The notes under the pieces were generated by a model. The model ran no database searches and was not told the origin of the DNA. It saw nothing but the letters and a program-made list of their open reading frames with translations. Below are positions 23,411 to 36,487 of a stretch of 64,000 nt of DNA, one piece after another (position 1 is the stretch's first letter; every line of letters begins with the position of its first letter). A program made the position numbers and the translations under genes. The DNA is from Thalassia testudinum (lineage: Eukaryota; Streptophyta; Magnoliopsida; Alismatales; Hydrocharitaceae). The DNA lies in assembly GCA_037157565.1 (NCBI GenBank), contig JAZHRO010000073.1, forward strand, positions 91,862,001 to 91,926,000, written 5' to 3'.

Positions 23411-24300
23411 TAACCCAAACTCAAGAAAAGCAATTGATTCAAGTGTTGGGAAGAAATAGTAGAGCAATTGGTTGGACATTAGATGATCTGAAGGGAATCA
23501 GTCTCACTTACTGCACCCACAGAATCTATACTGAGGATGGATCGAGACCCTCCTGAGAAATGCAGAGACGGTTGAATCCTAACATGTGGGAGGTAGTGAA
23601 AAAGGAAATAATCAAGTGGTTAGATGCGGGAATAATCTAACCAATCTTTGACAGTTCGTGGATCAGTCCTGTACAAGTGGTTCCTAATAAAGCCAGGCTG
23701 ACTGTGATTCCTAATGAAAATGGGGAATTAATTCCAACCCACACAGCTTCCTCTTGGAGAGTCTGTATTGACTACAGGAAGCTGAATAGTGTAACCAAGA
23801 AAGACCACTTTCCACTTCCCTTCATTGATCAAATCCTTGAAAGACTAGCCTGCCAACAATTCTTCTGTTTCTTGGATGCTATTCCGGCTACAATCAAGTA
23901 GCTATCCACCCCGAGGATCAAGAGAAAACCACCTTCACATGTCCCTACGGAGCATTTGCCTTCCGTAGCATGCCTTTTGGATTATGCAATGCACCAGCAA
24001 CCTTTCAATGGTGCATGCTTGCAATCTTTTTAGACATGGTGAGTGATTTCATGGAAATCTTCATGGATGATTTTTCTGTTCAAGGACTCTTTTGAATCAT
24101 GTCTGATCAATCTTGAAAAGACTTTACAAAAATGCATTGAGGTGAATCTTATTCTATCTTGGGAAAAGAGTCACTTCATGGTCAAGGAGGGTATAGTCCT
24201 TAGCCATGTTGTGTCTAAAAAAGGAATCGAAGTGGATAAAGCCAAGGTGGACACTATAATCAAACTTTAGCCACCTTCAATGGTTAAGCAGGTAAGATCG
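23411..24300 (+). pseudogene. pol: W reverse transcriptase
   Basis: RT palm/fingers with RVCIDYRKLNSVTKKDHFPL and, after a small deletion-type frameshift near 23880, HPEDQEKTTFTCPYGAFAF and CNAPATFQ. The catalytic box FMDD is at 24060-24071. A second frameshift near 24080 precedes SFESCLINLEKTLQKC. Stops include TAA 23411, TAA 23638 and TAG 24268. The enzyme would copy element RNA into DNA. This is the only LTR-element RT in the window. Confidence 0.85.
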
Positions 24301-24880
24301 TTTCTTGGACATGTGGGATTTTATCATCTATTTATTAAGGACTTTTCTAAGGTGGCGAGGCCCTTAAGCAACTTGTTGGTAAAAGATCAATCCTTTGATT
24401 TTGATTCAAATTGCTTAAAGGCTTTTAATTAGCTAAAGGAGGTTATTACACAATCACCCATCTTACAACCTCCTAATTGGGATCATCCCTTCGAAATCAT
24501 GACCGACACCTCTGATTATGCCATCGGGATAGTCATGGGACAAAAGGTAGAAAAGAAATTGTCTGTGATTTACTACGCTAGCAAAACTTTGGATTAGGCT
24601 CAAAGAAACTACACCACTACAGAAAAAGAGTTGCTAGCTATAGTGTTTGCTCAGGAGAAGTTTAGACCTTACCTACTGGGATCTCAAGTCACAATCTTCA
24701 CAGATCATACTGCATTAAGGCACTTGATGTCTAAAAAGGATGCAAAACCCAGATTAATCAGATGGATCTTTCTGCTGCAAGAATTTGATTTAGGAATCAA
24801 AGATAAATCTGGTGCCCAAAATGTAGTAGCAGAACATCTCTCCAGAATCCTTATAGACTCTACAACTCGTCAACTCTATG
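24301..24880 (+). pseudogene. pol: W RNase H
   Basis: Follows the RT connection (VRSFLGHVGFYHLFIKDFS) and shows FEIMTDTSDYAIGIVMGQ, the first acidic motif of Ty3/gypsy RNase H, then YYASKTLD, ..AQRNYTTTEKELLAIVFA, TIFTDHTALRHL and GAQNVVAEHLSRI. TAG codons at 24430 and 24597 interrupt it. It would remove RNA from the RNA/DNA hybrid and leave the PPT primer. Confidence 0.82.
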
Positions 24881-26096
24881 ATTCTTTCCCAAATGAGACA
24901 CTCTTGACTATTTACAAACTACCTTGGTTTGTAGACATTATCAACTATTCGGCCATCGGAAAACTACCCATGGATTGGCCTAAGCATAAGTGGGATAAGT
25001 TGATTTCCGATGTCAAATACTACTTTTGGGAAGGCCCAGAGCTATTTAAAGTTTCCATGGATCAGGTTATCTCTCGTTGTATTCCAGACGAGGAGATCAC
25101 AAGTGTACTAGAATTCTGCCATACTTTTGCTTGTTGAGGTCACTTCTTAGGAAAAAAGACGGCAGCCAAGGTACTGTAGAATGGATTGTATTGGCTGTCT
25201 TTATTTAGTGAATCATACAACTTCTATAAGTCATGTATCAATTGCCAAACTTTAGGAAACATGACCAGGAAGGACATGTTGCCCCTAAACCTAGTTCTTG
25301 AAGTCAAAATCTCTGATGTTTAGGGCATTGATTTTATGGGACCTTTTACCAATTCATTTGGCTACCTACACATTCTGGTGGCAATTGATTACATATCCAA
25401 ATGGATTGAGGCCATCTCGACCAGAACCAATGATCATAAAGTAATCATGGATTTTGTAAAGAAGAACATCTTTAGTCAGTTTGGTGTGCCCAAAGCTCTG
25501 ATTAGTGATGGCGGGTCCCATTTCACTCACAACCAATTCAGGACCTTACTAGCCAAGTATGGAGTCACTCACAGAATCTCTACTCCATACCATCCGTAGA
25601 ACAACGGACAAGCTGAAATCTCCAATCGAGAAATTAAAAAGATCCTTCAAAAGACGGTCCACCCAGATCAGAAGGATTGGTCTACCAAATTGGATGATGC
25701 TCTCTAGGCCTAGTGAACTATGTATAAAACTCTGATTGGAAAGTCTCCATTCCATCTGGTCTATGGAAAATCTTGCCATCTGCCCATTGAGCTTGAACAT
25801 AAAGCTTATTGGGCAATCAGAACATTTAACTTGGATCTCGATCAATCAGGATGACAAAGAAAACTCCAATTTATTGAATTAGATGAAATTCAAAATGATG
25901 CTTATGAGACTGCAACAATTTATAAGAATAGGACAAAAGCTTTACATGATAAGTACATCTCCAGAAAAAGCCTTGTCCCTAATCAAAAGGTTAGGTTATT
26001 TGATGCACGCTTAAAGCACTTTCCAGGAAAATTAAGATCAAAGTCGACAGGTCCCTTCATTATAAGAGAAGTCTACCCTCATGGAGCTATGCTTAT
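24881..26096 (+). pseudogene. pol: W integrase, C-terminus missing
   Basis: The zinc-binding part has FCHTFAC.GHFLGKKTAAK and SCINCQTLGN. The catalytic core has GIDFMGPF (first Asp), ISDGGSHFTHNQF (second Asp) and [12 protein letters not shown] (Glu). KSPFHLVYGKSCHLP and the beta-barrel part GKLRSKSTGPFIIREVYPHG follow. The gene ends abruptly at 26096 where the Z2 LTR starts. TAG stops lie at 25321 (Trp expected), 25597 (Gln expected), 25705 and 25711, and TGA at 25136. It would insert element DNA into the chromosome. Confidence 0.85.
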
Positions 26097-29000
26097 TGAA
26101 AGAACGATCTTCGTAATCATTGAAAACTTTAACATAAAATGTCGTGTCGTTCTAGTTCGTTGCGTGGTAGAAAATCACTTCTCAAAAATATTTAATAATT
26201 CAAAACAAACCACGAAGAATTAGGTTGTCTCCACAGGAAGGAATTAGCCTATTTAAACTAGTTAATAGTGTCTCATTTACTAAGGAAACTCAACACGTAC
26301 GCAAACTAACTGGTGCACATGTTCTCAACATAAATTCTTGATTTAAATAAGGAAAGGGCGTACATACAAAATCACCACAATATAATATCAGGTAAAATAG
26401 TGATATTGATGCAGGTAACTCCGTAAATATTAATTTCCTACCAGATAGAGCTTGTTCACTATATCTAATATCCCATATTCAGTATCATTCATGAGTAGAA
26501 TTCAACCATAAGTAATTAATCAAAAGTAGAGGGATATTCATGCAATTTAATGCAATATATTAAATCAGGAAAATAAATTAATAGTGCATTCGATAATGGC
26601 ATATGTTGTAAATTTTAATGTGGCCTTTACTGTAGCTAAACAGGGGATTACTTCCCCTTGTGCTCACGCGAAGTGGAGGGGATGGCGGACTGTGTAGAGC
26701 TCGGTGGAGGTTGCATGTGACAAGGGCTATGCGTGGGTGGTGACAGTGCATCAAAGAGTCGCCGACGGCCTCGCCGGCAATGAGGACAACCGGCGGTGGC
26801 GGCAGCTCACCGACGTGTGCAGGCAGCTACCAACCTTTAGAGGGTGTGACCGAACTCATGGAGGTGTGGTGAGCCCATTGGAGGCACTGGTACAAAGCTT
26901 CGTGACCTTAAATGTTTGCAGCATGTGGAGGGTCCGCTTGGAGCTTTGGGTTCTTCCAGTCAGTGGAGAAGGAGAAGACGAATATGGTTCTTGGTGACGC
27001 GTGCATGCATATGCACACGAGGAGCGCTAGTAGCTGCTGCGCGGAGGTAGACGGGCGCGTGACGAGGGCTCGGTTGCCCGTAGGCACGGTGGTGCTGCAT
27101 CTGAGAGATGAGGATCGAGGACGTGGTGGGTTAAGGTTGGATGTTAGTTCTTGTGGAGACAAGAAGAGAGTTAATAGGGGAGGGAATGGTGGAAGAGGAA
27201 GAGGATGATGGATGAGGTGTGGCTATGGTTGCAGGCATGCGGAGAGGGCTATGGAGTGGTGGTGGAGTTGGGTTGTAGGTGGTGGTGATGATGGCACGGA
27301 CACACTCCTGTCACCATGTGTGCTTCAACTGTGAGGGCGATGTTGAGGACGTAGAGGCCACAAAGCTCGCTAAAGTCCATGGTGTACACCTCCTTCACGA
27401 TGACGAAGATGGAGACGAAGTCCCTACTCGGCGGAGCGGATGCCCCCCTCAGTGGATGTGGCTTTCCTTTTTAAACAAAAACCTCCTCGATTTTGATAAG
27501 AAGATTTTTGCTTTCGAATAATGTGATTAAGATGATTTGTCGTTTTAGTAACAAAGTGGTGGAAAATCGCTTAACAAAATAAAAATTAAACCACTCACAG
27601 AAGAGCGGGTCGTGTCTGTAGGGAGGCAATGATGCAATAAAATCATGAATATTTTTCTCGTATTCGTTCAATCAGGTGCGAAATCACGAGTCAAATCTGA
27701 AATGAAATGCAATGAAAAGAAGATACACAATAACTCAAAAATGGAATGGTATATGTGCAATTTTTCCTTACTAAAATATTCAATAAATATTTGATGAATC
27801 TATGTAATTTCCAATTGACATGCATTAAAGAAAATTTATGCTCATTTTAATCCAAAACCAATGTTGAAACTTGTGAATAACAAAAGCCACGCAATTATAA
27901 GAAAGCATGAGTATGTAGTCACAATTTCACCATAATAAAATAATCATTAATCAAAATTCATTTTCATGGAAATGGCATTCAAATGTAATTATTAATTAAA
28001 GTAAAAGCAGAGGATTCTACCTCTCTCCTCCTTGTGCACGGGAGAGAGGCTTATTTGAGGAGCTACTCCTACAAGAGGTCGGCTGAAGTGAGGCCTTCGC
28101 GGTGGTGGCGATGGTGCATCATGAGATGGCCAGAGCCGGCCTGCCGAAGAAAGGAGTGGCGGCAGTGGAGGAGCCTGCTGCTGGTCGCGCTTGCTACAGG
28201 CGCGCAGAGGCATGGGCGTGTAGGTGCGCAGGCGCTCTGCAGGCCTCTTGGGAACACGCAGGCATGCTGGTGGTGCCAGCTGTAGGTGCTGCAGGGAGGC
28301 ACTGGAGTGAGGGTGCTGGAGTGTTCCGAGCGGGGGTACTAAGGGCGAAGGGGCGTCAATGCGTAGAGGCACGGCTTTGCAGGCCGCAAGGGGTGTGTGA
28401 TCGTGGGTGCTAGAGCACGGGGTGCTGGCGCGTGGGCGTGAAGGCGCGCGATGTTGGCTTGTGCATTGGAGGTGATGTGAGAGTGCACGGTGGGTTACAG
28501 GCACTGCTGGAGGTTCTGGTGGAGGAAAGGAGGCACGTGCGTGGTCTGATGGAGCAGGGGGTACTGGGGGGTTGCAGGCGCTGCTAGAGGGCGCTCTGTA
28601 GGCTGCAAGGGCGCGCGGGCGTGGTGAAGGCGAAGGCGCAGAGAGTAGCTGACATGCGCGCGGGTAGATTTTGTGTGGTGGGTAAGGTCTGATTGCTGGA
28701 AATGAAGTGAGGGCACGCGGTGGTGTCTAATGGAGTGGTGGCAAATGACGCATGCATTGATGGTGGGTGTGCTGGAGGTGGGTGAGCAGAGGCTGGCGTG
28801 AGTTGATGGTTGAGGTGAGGAGTTGCAGAGACTCTTTGGCAATGTAGGCTGTCGCCCCACACGCCCACAGTGGTGAGTCATTCTGCCTTGGTGAGGCCGG
28901 TGGTATGGAATGGAAGAGGAGCAAGGTCCTCTAAGCACAGTGAGGAACAAAGGGTGGTGGCCTCCCCTCAACGGCAGCTCTCCCTTCTCCTTTTGTAGCC

Positions 29001-29750
29001 ATGGCCACACCGATTTGAAATTCAAAATGCCGTAGCATGAATGTGATGCACTGGAGGAGGAGGCGGAGCCGGAGGAGTTACCTGTGCAAAGGAGAAAAAG
29101 AATAAAAGAATAAAATAATTAAGGTTATTTATACATAACTCCTTAACTTCTTTGTTAATTAAAATAGTGCACCTAATTAATTAACTAATTAAATGTATGC
29201 AACCCTAGGTTAATTCTAAATGCATGAATTACGTACTTAAGCTAAAAATATGAATAAATTTATTTACATCCTAATGTATGCTATCTAAATGTTAAAATTA
29301 ATTTAATGTCTAGACATTTAGATACTTAAATAGCCCACGAATATGGGCTAATCAGATTCCTTCGGTTGCAAGTGTCTCCAACTACTCACTACGATTGTGA
29401 ATGGTTGGAACAACAGATAAGCACAGGCGATTCTTCATCAGATGTCTAATTAGTGCATCAAACGTCTTAAAAAATGTAATGCTGTGAATTTGTGATAGCA
29501 GTTCCAGACATCCAATCAAAGTTCAAGACATCTTATAGAAGTAAAAATGAGCGTCTGATTCTTGTACCTAACCTGCATTCTTCAAATAAATTATATTATC
29601 ATAACATATGTTATTAAATGTAAAATTGAAGCATAAAATTAAATGCGAGCCAAGGTGAATTGCCATATAACTCCTAATTAATTAACAACTAAGAACAAAT
29701 AGTAAAATAGTACTTAGGATAAATAATAGTCCACAAAAGTGGAATTATCA
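26097..29750 (-). mobile_element. Z2 3' LTR region, over-long
   Basis: Starts (minus strand) at 29750 after the PPT with TGATAATTCC and ends at 26097 with ..TTCTTTCA. At 3654 bp it is more than twice the Z1 LTR. A second LTR-end-like sequence, with 'gtggtggaaaatcgc' and a 'gtctgtagggagg' block, begins near 27495. The region may be two LTRs joined, or one LTR with an insertion. The part 26097-26590 matches the 5' LTR at 36563-37047. GC-rich stretches 26690-27460 and 28020-29040 give only compositional ORFs. Confidence 0.6.
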
Positions 29751-29768
29751 AATGCCCCCATGCCTAAG
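29751..29768 (-). promoter_or_regulatory. PPT of Z2
   Basis: On the minus strand CTTAGGCATGGGGGCATT, directly before the LTR start at 29750. Confidence 0.75.
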
Positions 29769-31383
29769 TTTTGCTACTCCCTAGCAAAAATGGAAAACAA
29801 TAGAAGTAACCGGAAGGTTTCTTCTCTTATTTTAAAAATTTAGAGATCCAAACAAATGTAAAGTGATAATAACCTAGGTAACGGATCCAAGTGAAAATAA
29901 CCAACTTACATTTCTAGTTCGTACTTATCCCTTGGTAAATATTTCTATCAGGATAGGCAACCACTTCCTTTGGGGATAAAGTAGAAAATAATCTGTAAAA
30001 TTAACCCTGGCTTTTTGGCTTAGGTAGGAGATATTGAGTTGAATGGATTTGTATTTGGTGTCACACACTCATCTGGTGCTACATGTAATCTAGTACTACT
30101 AACTCTAGATCTCCACACTATTAAACAAGTCAACTTGGAGAGAGGTTAGACAACTGTGCTCTCTTGATATTCCTTTGTGCTTACTCTTTTCCTTCTTTTC
30201 TTTCTGAGATCACAAATCTCACAAGATTTAGTAAATGAACTCACTGTTTGGTGGCCTCAAGTGGCAATCACACTTCAACTAAAGTCCTAATAACTCTACA
30301 ACTAAGTTAAAGTCCTCGGCCAATATTTGGGTGATTAGAAATACTGAAAGGTAGGTATGGGTCATATTTGGTGGATCGCGATGGGTGTTTTTGTTGCCTT
30401 AGAAACAACTCCACGAAGATAAAATTATAAACTTAGACTCTTTTCTTTTTCTTTTCTCTCTCTTTTCTTTCTTTTTTTTATTATTTTTATTATATATATA
30501 TATTTCTAAATATAATTATTTCTTTCTTCTTCTTTTTGTTTCTTTATAAATCAACCTAACATGACGTAGACTTTTATTTATGAGGCATTATTAGGGATGA
30601 TGATGGTCAAGAGGATATTATGTAGCTTATTTGGTGGAAATGCCTACTCTCGGCACTAGGAAGGAATGGATAGGGCAAGCATATTTCTGACCTTTGACAC
30701 TATTACCCTCCTTCAGCTGAGAAATCTATGAAGGATGGTCGTAACCATCTACCATAGTCATAGCTTTATTAAGAATCAATCTCTATGTATCTGCCTTATT
30801 TGGTGACTCTCAGGAATTCTCATAACGTACGCACACAGGAATAGAGAGTGAAAACTATTCCTAACTCTGAGGTATCATCATCTAATTGTTTAGAACTTAA
30901 GAGTCCTTGCACTAGACTTAGCACATAGTAATGTCTCTACTTTCTTCTCACAAATATGAGGTGGATCTAATAAAAGATAGTATGCCTGACTCCCTTTTAA
31001 CTATCCAAGGGTTCAGTAGAATAAAAATGCTTATTAGTTCTCTTCAAAGATCCATTACCCAATCTACGTGCAATTGAAGTAAATGTACTGGATTCTAAAC
31101 TTAAGAAACTATTTAAGAAGAAAAATCTTTAATGACTCCTCCATGACAAAGATGTTTTGCTAGGGACTGACCAATTCAGCTCAAGAAAAGATTTTTTTTT
31201 TTTTTGTATATTTGCTAACCTAAATCCATGAATACTTCCTAAAACGCAAAATGCACCCCCCATGCCTAAATCCTACAATGTTCTCATTGTAAAATTAAAA
31301 CAGGGGGAGAAAGGAAGGAAATCACCTAATGATGGTGTTATTCAGAACATTGGGTTGCCTCCCAACAAGTGCTGCATTTTTTA
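29769..31383 (-). other. Z2 conserved 3' non-coding module
   Basis: Minus-strand counterpart of 16781-18366. It holds the gggaggcaaccca-type block (31351-31369), the stem-loop (31274-31291) and second purine tract (31253-31267), the 'cctatccattcc' block near 30680, and a tract that is T/C-only on the plus strand (30435-30545). CCACCAAATA-like motifs recur. No protein is indicated. Confidence 0.7.
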
Positions 31384-33382
31384 TCAGCAGCCAGACTTAT
31401 AGGGAACTTGTAAGTCTAGTTCCAGATAGAAAAAGCTAGGCCCTGAAAATATGCATAACAGTGCGGGCCTAGAAAACAGGTAGCCACGGATGTTGGTGAG
31501 CTGATGATGTAGCGTGATTCCAAATGCTCGCCAGAAGATATGAAAATAGAGAACCTTGTGGGCTACCTGGGGATGTCTAGGGATAACAAAAGGAATATGA
31601 AAAGGGACCTCCCGAAATGGAATAAGTGGAGGATAACAAGGATCCTCCAAAGCAGGATGGGTTTTAAAAGATATAAACATTATTATTTCACACCCTTGAA
31701 TGGCGAGACTAAAAGTACAAGCATAAATCCACACTCGCCATTCTACTCGAGGATATACTAGCCTGATATGTTCTCCAGAAAGAATGTACATTAGCAGAGA
31801 TCTGAGCCAAGGATAGGTTAGGGAGTGGAAGGGTTGTTTGTGGTGTTGGGTGGTAATGGTTAAGTCCAAGGAGGGCTTAGTCGGTGTCAAGTCCAATTCC
31901 AACAATGATTCAGATTGTGTATTCTCCCTAACAATTATTGCAGAAAAATTCAAGTCACCCTGCCTATCATTAATGATCGGAGTCATATTTTCATCTTCTA
32001 GTATATGTGAATCAATGGTGGACTCCAAATTAAATTTCTTTGATGGCAGGGTTGAAGCAACTGAATCATTATCATTAATCTCATCCCCGAATTCTTCTGG
32101 TATACTCAAATTTTTGTCGGGGTGTATATGTGATTCATTAGTAAACAAAAGAGTTGCTTCAGTATCATCATTTCTGACGGAGGATCCATCTTAATGTTTT
32201 GGAGTAAGCTTATATCACTCAATTCTTTGTTCTTCTCGAGGCATAAATTCTCAATTGATGTGTTTTGTCCCTGAGAGTCTCCCCTAGGCTTCTCACTATT
32301 GCATTTGTCCTCCTCCAATATGAACTCCTGGTTTTGTGGAGGATGACTCTCAAAATTGAAAGAAGGGAAGAATCCAGATTTCACCAGATTATTTATATTC
32401 TCAGGGGTAAGTCCTCAAATAACACATAATCCCCCAGTGATTCACTCCAGATTCTAAGGTCGGGTTCCTCCATAAGGTTATCATCCTCCTCTAAAATAGA
32501 CTCTTTTTACCCTTGAGACCAAAATTGATCCAATTCATCCTCCATTCCCTTAGTGTCTCCTTCATTGGGCACATTTAAATCCTCAGAATGTTGGATGGTA
32601 GGTGTTGATTCCCTAAGTGGAGGGTCAGGATTAGGCTCACTAAGGGTAGAATGGGTTTCCACCAGATAGTTAATAAGGGAAGTGATAGGAACAATACAAC
32701 CTTGACCTAGGTTATCAGGGGTAAGGAAAATACTGTCATTAGGGTCAAGGTTCTCAAGAGGTACCATCTTCCCTTTCTTTTGACTTCAATATATCTTGGG
32801 TGGATAATTACTAGGATCATTCTCCTCTAGTGGCCGTGTCTCATGGGGAGAGTCTAAGTGATAGCTACTTAAAATGGGATCCCTATTGTCATTGGTTTCC
32901 TCAGAATTATTTTCATGATCATGGTCATATGGGTAGGGATCAGAATTACTAGGAAGAGCGTAGCTAGGTTGTCTAATTTCTTTGTTCAATTATTGACTAT
33001 TCCTCAACATCTCTCCCATAGTTTCCATCATTTCCTTTTGTTGATTTTGCATTTCTATCATAAAAGAGGAGAGGCTACTACTATCAGATTGGGGAGGATA
33101 GTAAATCTCAGGCTCTGGTTGCCTAGGGGTATCAGTCCAACCTCAATATGGAAAATCATGAAGGGTGGGAGGGTTGGGTGTTTGCATAGTAGTAGGGATT
33201 CCAAGGTTGGAAAATCCCGCTCCTAGGTTCTGCTCAAAAGTGGGAGCTATCGGGCCAGTACTCCCAGGATAGGAATATAAATGATCCCATGAATTGTCAA
33301 TGTGCCCATCAAAGGATGGATACGCTCGGGGCATGGGATTCTGGTTAAAATGATAGGAGTAAGGAAAGTCCATTTCTTTCAA
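31384..33382 (-). pseudogene. Z2 copy of Z-type ORF
   Basis: Homologue of 14786-16780 over its whole length, starting MKEMDFPYSYHFNQNP and ending in the C-domain with PWLRSLLMYILSGEHI, EWRVWIYACTFSLAIQG and WRAFGITLHHQLTN. It is broken by several stops (a TAA at the same site as the first TAG of Z1, then TGA and TAA at sites that are sense codons in Z1) and by a frameshift near 32130. The two copies differ by scattered amino acid changes, which suggests the ORF was once kept under selection before each copy decayed. Function unknown. Confidence 0.7.
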
Positions 33383-34557
33383 TTAAACAAGTTAAACTCT
33401 CTTAGGATTTAAAAGAAATCAGAAACTTCCTAGAGAGTTCTACCACTATCAAAACAAATGCAAATATAGTGGGATCTATTTTTAGTAGATTCTAGGTCTT
33501 AGGTGTTCAGTTGGTGGCCAAACAAGTTTTCCAAGAATTATGCTACCTAGGCCGACCTTCGTTGGTGCCTACAACCTACTCGTGAGGGATGGAAGTCTTA
33601 AATCGAACCCATGCACAAGGAATTGAAGTAACTTGGTGGATAGGCTCATTGACTTCCAACTAACTTCCCTTATGGTGCAACAAGGAGAGGTAGAAATTTT
33701 TCTAGTGACCTTATGTGTGAGGTGCACAGTGTCTCAGGTGTGCAATCATACATTCATGTTTTGAGTTGTGAAATCTCGCAAATAAGATCCTTTTGCACAT
33801 AATTTTAAGTCACAGATTTTAAGGTCCAACCTCGTAGCAGTCCCAATTTTTAAAGTGACCACTGGATTAATTCGATTCATGCACTTTAGTGGTCTTAGAT
33901 TTAGGTTCAATGCAGATGCATGATAGGTAATTGATGCTCAAGAAAAAAAAACGTACCTTACTCCAGCTTTCTTCAATGCAGGGATGCCTACAATGCAATT
34001 AAGAAAAACTAGATGCTGCTCATTCAATCCTAGATGATCGCCTTATTGATATGCACCTTCTAGTTGGCAATTCAAAATTTTTTTTTTATATATAATAATA
34101 TTAAGCAAATAAACCTAATCTAGCTAACTAAAAAACTAACCTATATGTAATTCATACAATTCGACTAATCCTATAATCTAGATAAAATGGGAACACACTC
34201 CCGAAAATACTCTCCCGCATACAAGAGCGATAAGAAATAAAGAAACACTGGGAACATGTTCCCAAAAATGCCCAACAAGGGTCCACAAGACAGAAATTAA
34301 GTTCTAATGTCTATCTAAATTAAATCTAAACTACGATCTAATGACTAAATCAGAAAAAGGCTCCTCCGTATGCCTACGTGCATGGGATCAAGGGCCACAA
34401 GCACCTGTTGCTGGCCTCCAGGTGATGTCAAGGTCCACTAAAAAGATCGCCTCCATCATACGCGTCTGCCGCATTCATTGCATGTTTTTGCACAAAAAAA
34501 AATCCACAGTTAGTAATTTAGAAAAGCTTTCAAAATATCATAAAAATCATATAAAAT
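33383..34557 (-). other. Z2 5' leader, major part
   Basis: Inverted counterpart of the Z1 leader (13640-14785), including the matching poly(T)/poly(A) run near 34080. Interrupted by the L1 at 34558-36513 and continued at 36514-36542. No ORF supported. Confidence 0.62.
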
Positions 34558-34565
34558 CATTTATC

Positions 34566-36354
34566 ATGGCCCAAGAGATGATTTGTGGCTGGCATAAGAG
34601 AAAATGCAAGGCCTTCCTTTGGAAGGTTGACTTTCGTAAAGCTTATGACTCCATCAGTTGGCCTTATCTGTGGGATGTGCTCAAAAGAAGGGGCTTTCCT
34701 TCTACTTGGATCTGTTGGGTTAAAAGATGTATTACCACTACCTCCTTCACCCCTCTAATAAATGGAAAACCTTGTGGTGCATGGATTCAGCCCCGATGTG
34801 GTATCAGGCAAGGATGTCCCCTGGCTCCCCTGATCATCAATTTGGCAATTGATAGCTTGGCTTGGTTTGCTTGTAAGCTTGCTGAAGCTGGTCTTGTTAG
34901 AGGATATTCATTATCTTTCAAGAATAATCTAGCTCCCATTCTTCAGTATGCAGATGATACTATTTTTTTTGTTGAAGGGTCCATGGATGAAGCATTGGCT
35001 CTGCATCATATGGTTAATATTTTTGGTGAGCTTTCTGGCTTGAGGTTGAATAGAGATAAGTCTGGTTTGGTCTACTTTGGTTTACCTGAGGTGGAGCAAG
35101 ATGCTTTAGCAGCTGTTTTGATGACTCCCCGAATCAGTCTTCCTATCAGATATCTAGGGCTGCCTTTAAGGTGTTCCAGGATGAAGAAGAGTGATTGGAA
35201 CTGCCTTTTTGACAAGATTTCTGTGAAATTAGATGGCTGGCATAGCAGATTCCTTTCCAAAGGTGGAAGACTTGTCTTGCTCAACTCAGTGGTCACCTCC
35301 ATCCCTGTTTTCTACATTCCCATATTTAAAGCACCAAAATCCATTTTGAAAAGGTTGGATGTGATGAGGAAGAGGTTCTTTTGGAAGGGAGCTAGACATG
35401 AGGGCAGGTTCTTGTAGCCTCTCAAATGGGATCAGATCTGCTATCCAAAATAAAGTGGTGGTCTTGGGATTGAATCCCAGAAGCATTTTAATGATGCCCT
35501 GCTACTTAAATGGGCTGTTAAACTGTTGCAAGGCGACCTGAAGCCATGGTCTGTTCTGATTAAAGACAGATATGGAGCATCCAACAGCACGCTATCTAGA
35601 CTTCACCCAGCTGTCCTTCTCCCTTCTGGAAATCTGTGACTAAGGCATTGACTGATCACTTCCATCTGCTGCAACCGTCACTTGGAGATGACAGGTCCTT
35701 CAATTTCTGGAAGGAGGGGTGGTCTGAGCTGGGTGTCTTGAGGGAGCTCTATCTAAGAGCTTTTGCTGCAGCAGCTGACAAGGATGCCACTGTCAGCAAG
35801 GTCTGGTCCTGCAGCAGCAGTAGCTGGAATCTGGATGGGGAGGAGTCCAGCAGAAGAGCTACTTGGCTGTGGGAATAAAGGAGAAGGCTTATCTCAGACC
35901 TTGAGAGCTTCTGACCTAGGCCTGGAATGGTGGAAAAGTACCTTTGGGAGGGGATTTATAGTGTCCAATCTGGCTGTAACAGAATGTTGAGCATTGAAGA
36001 TGGATGGAGATGTGATTCCGTTGACAAGAAGATCTGGTTGTTAAAAATTCCTCTCAAGGTACAAATTTTTCTTTGGCTATGCAGGAGAGATGGTTTAATC
36101 ACAAGTGATCTATGCCATAGAATGTTGGGAACTGATCACCATGTTTGTTTTTTGTGTGAGATGAATACTGACAATGTAAATCACATCCTTTCTTCTTTCC
36201 TTGTCATTGATGCCATCTGGAGAAAAATATGTCAGGAGCCATTACTAGAGTGGGATTCTATCTGGCACGGGTTTGATGTGAGAGGGAATCCTCATGTTCA
36301 CATGGTTGCTACTATTTGGTGTGTATGGAAGGCAAGGAATGAGGGACTTTTTTA
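34566..36354 (+). pseudogene. L1 ORF2 fragment: RT core to zf-RVT
   Basis: RT with AFLWKVDFRKAYDSISW, GIRQGCPLAPLI, LQYADDTIFFVEGS (YADD catalytic box) and SGLRLNRDKSGLVYFG, then thumb region IPIRYLGLPL-like and RFFWKGA. After TAG at 35415 the frame is broken several times. The C-part has IPLKVQIFLWLCRRDGLITS and the zf-RVT segment CFLCEMNTDNVNHI..F with an end in ATIWCVWKARNEGLF. Closely related to ORF2 of the L1 at 45486-50611. No endonuclease, so it could not have moved by itself in this form. Confidence 0.82.
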
Positions 36355-36468
36355 GGAGAGGACGGTATGTTGTGAAAGTATTATAAGAGAGTGCTGGTCC
36401 CTCATACACTCTTGGGGATCCTTTTTGTAATTTCCCTTATGTGTTTATATAATATACTGCTCTGGACT

Positions 36469-36487
36469 GCTATCATAAGATGATAGC
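36469..36487 (+). repeat. 3'-terminal stem-loop of truncated L1
   Basis: Arms GCTATCAT (36469-36476) and ATGATAGC (36480-36487), loop AAG, 15 bases before the poly(A) tail. The other L1 has a stem at the same place with a different sequence (50563-50582). 3' stem-loops recognised by the L1 RT are described for some plant L1s. Confidence 0.75.

Noticed and set aside
26704..29025. Possible GC-rich host gene exons
   Set aside because: ORFs are short, low in complexity and lie within the Z2 LTR region; no conserved domain or splice structure is visible.
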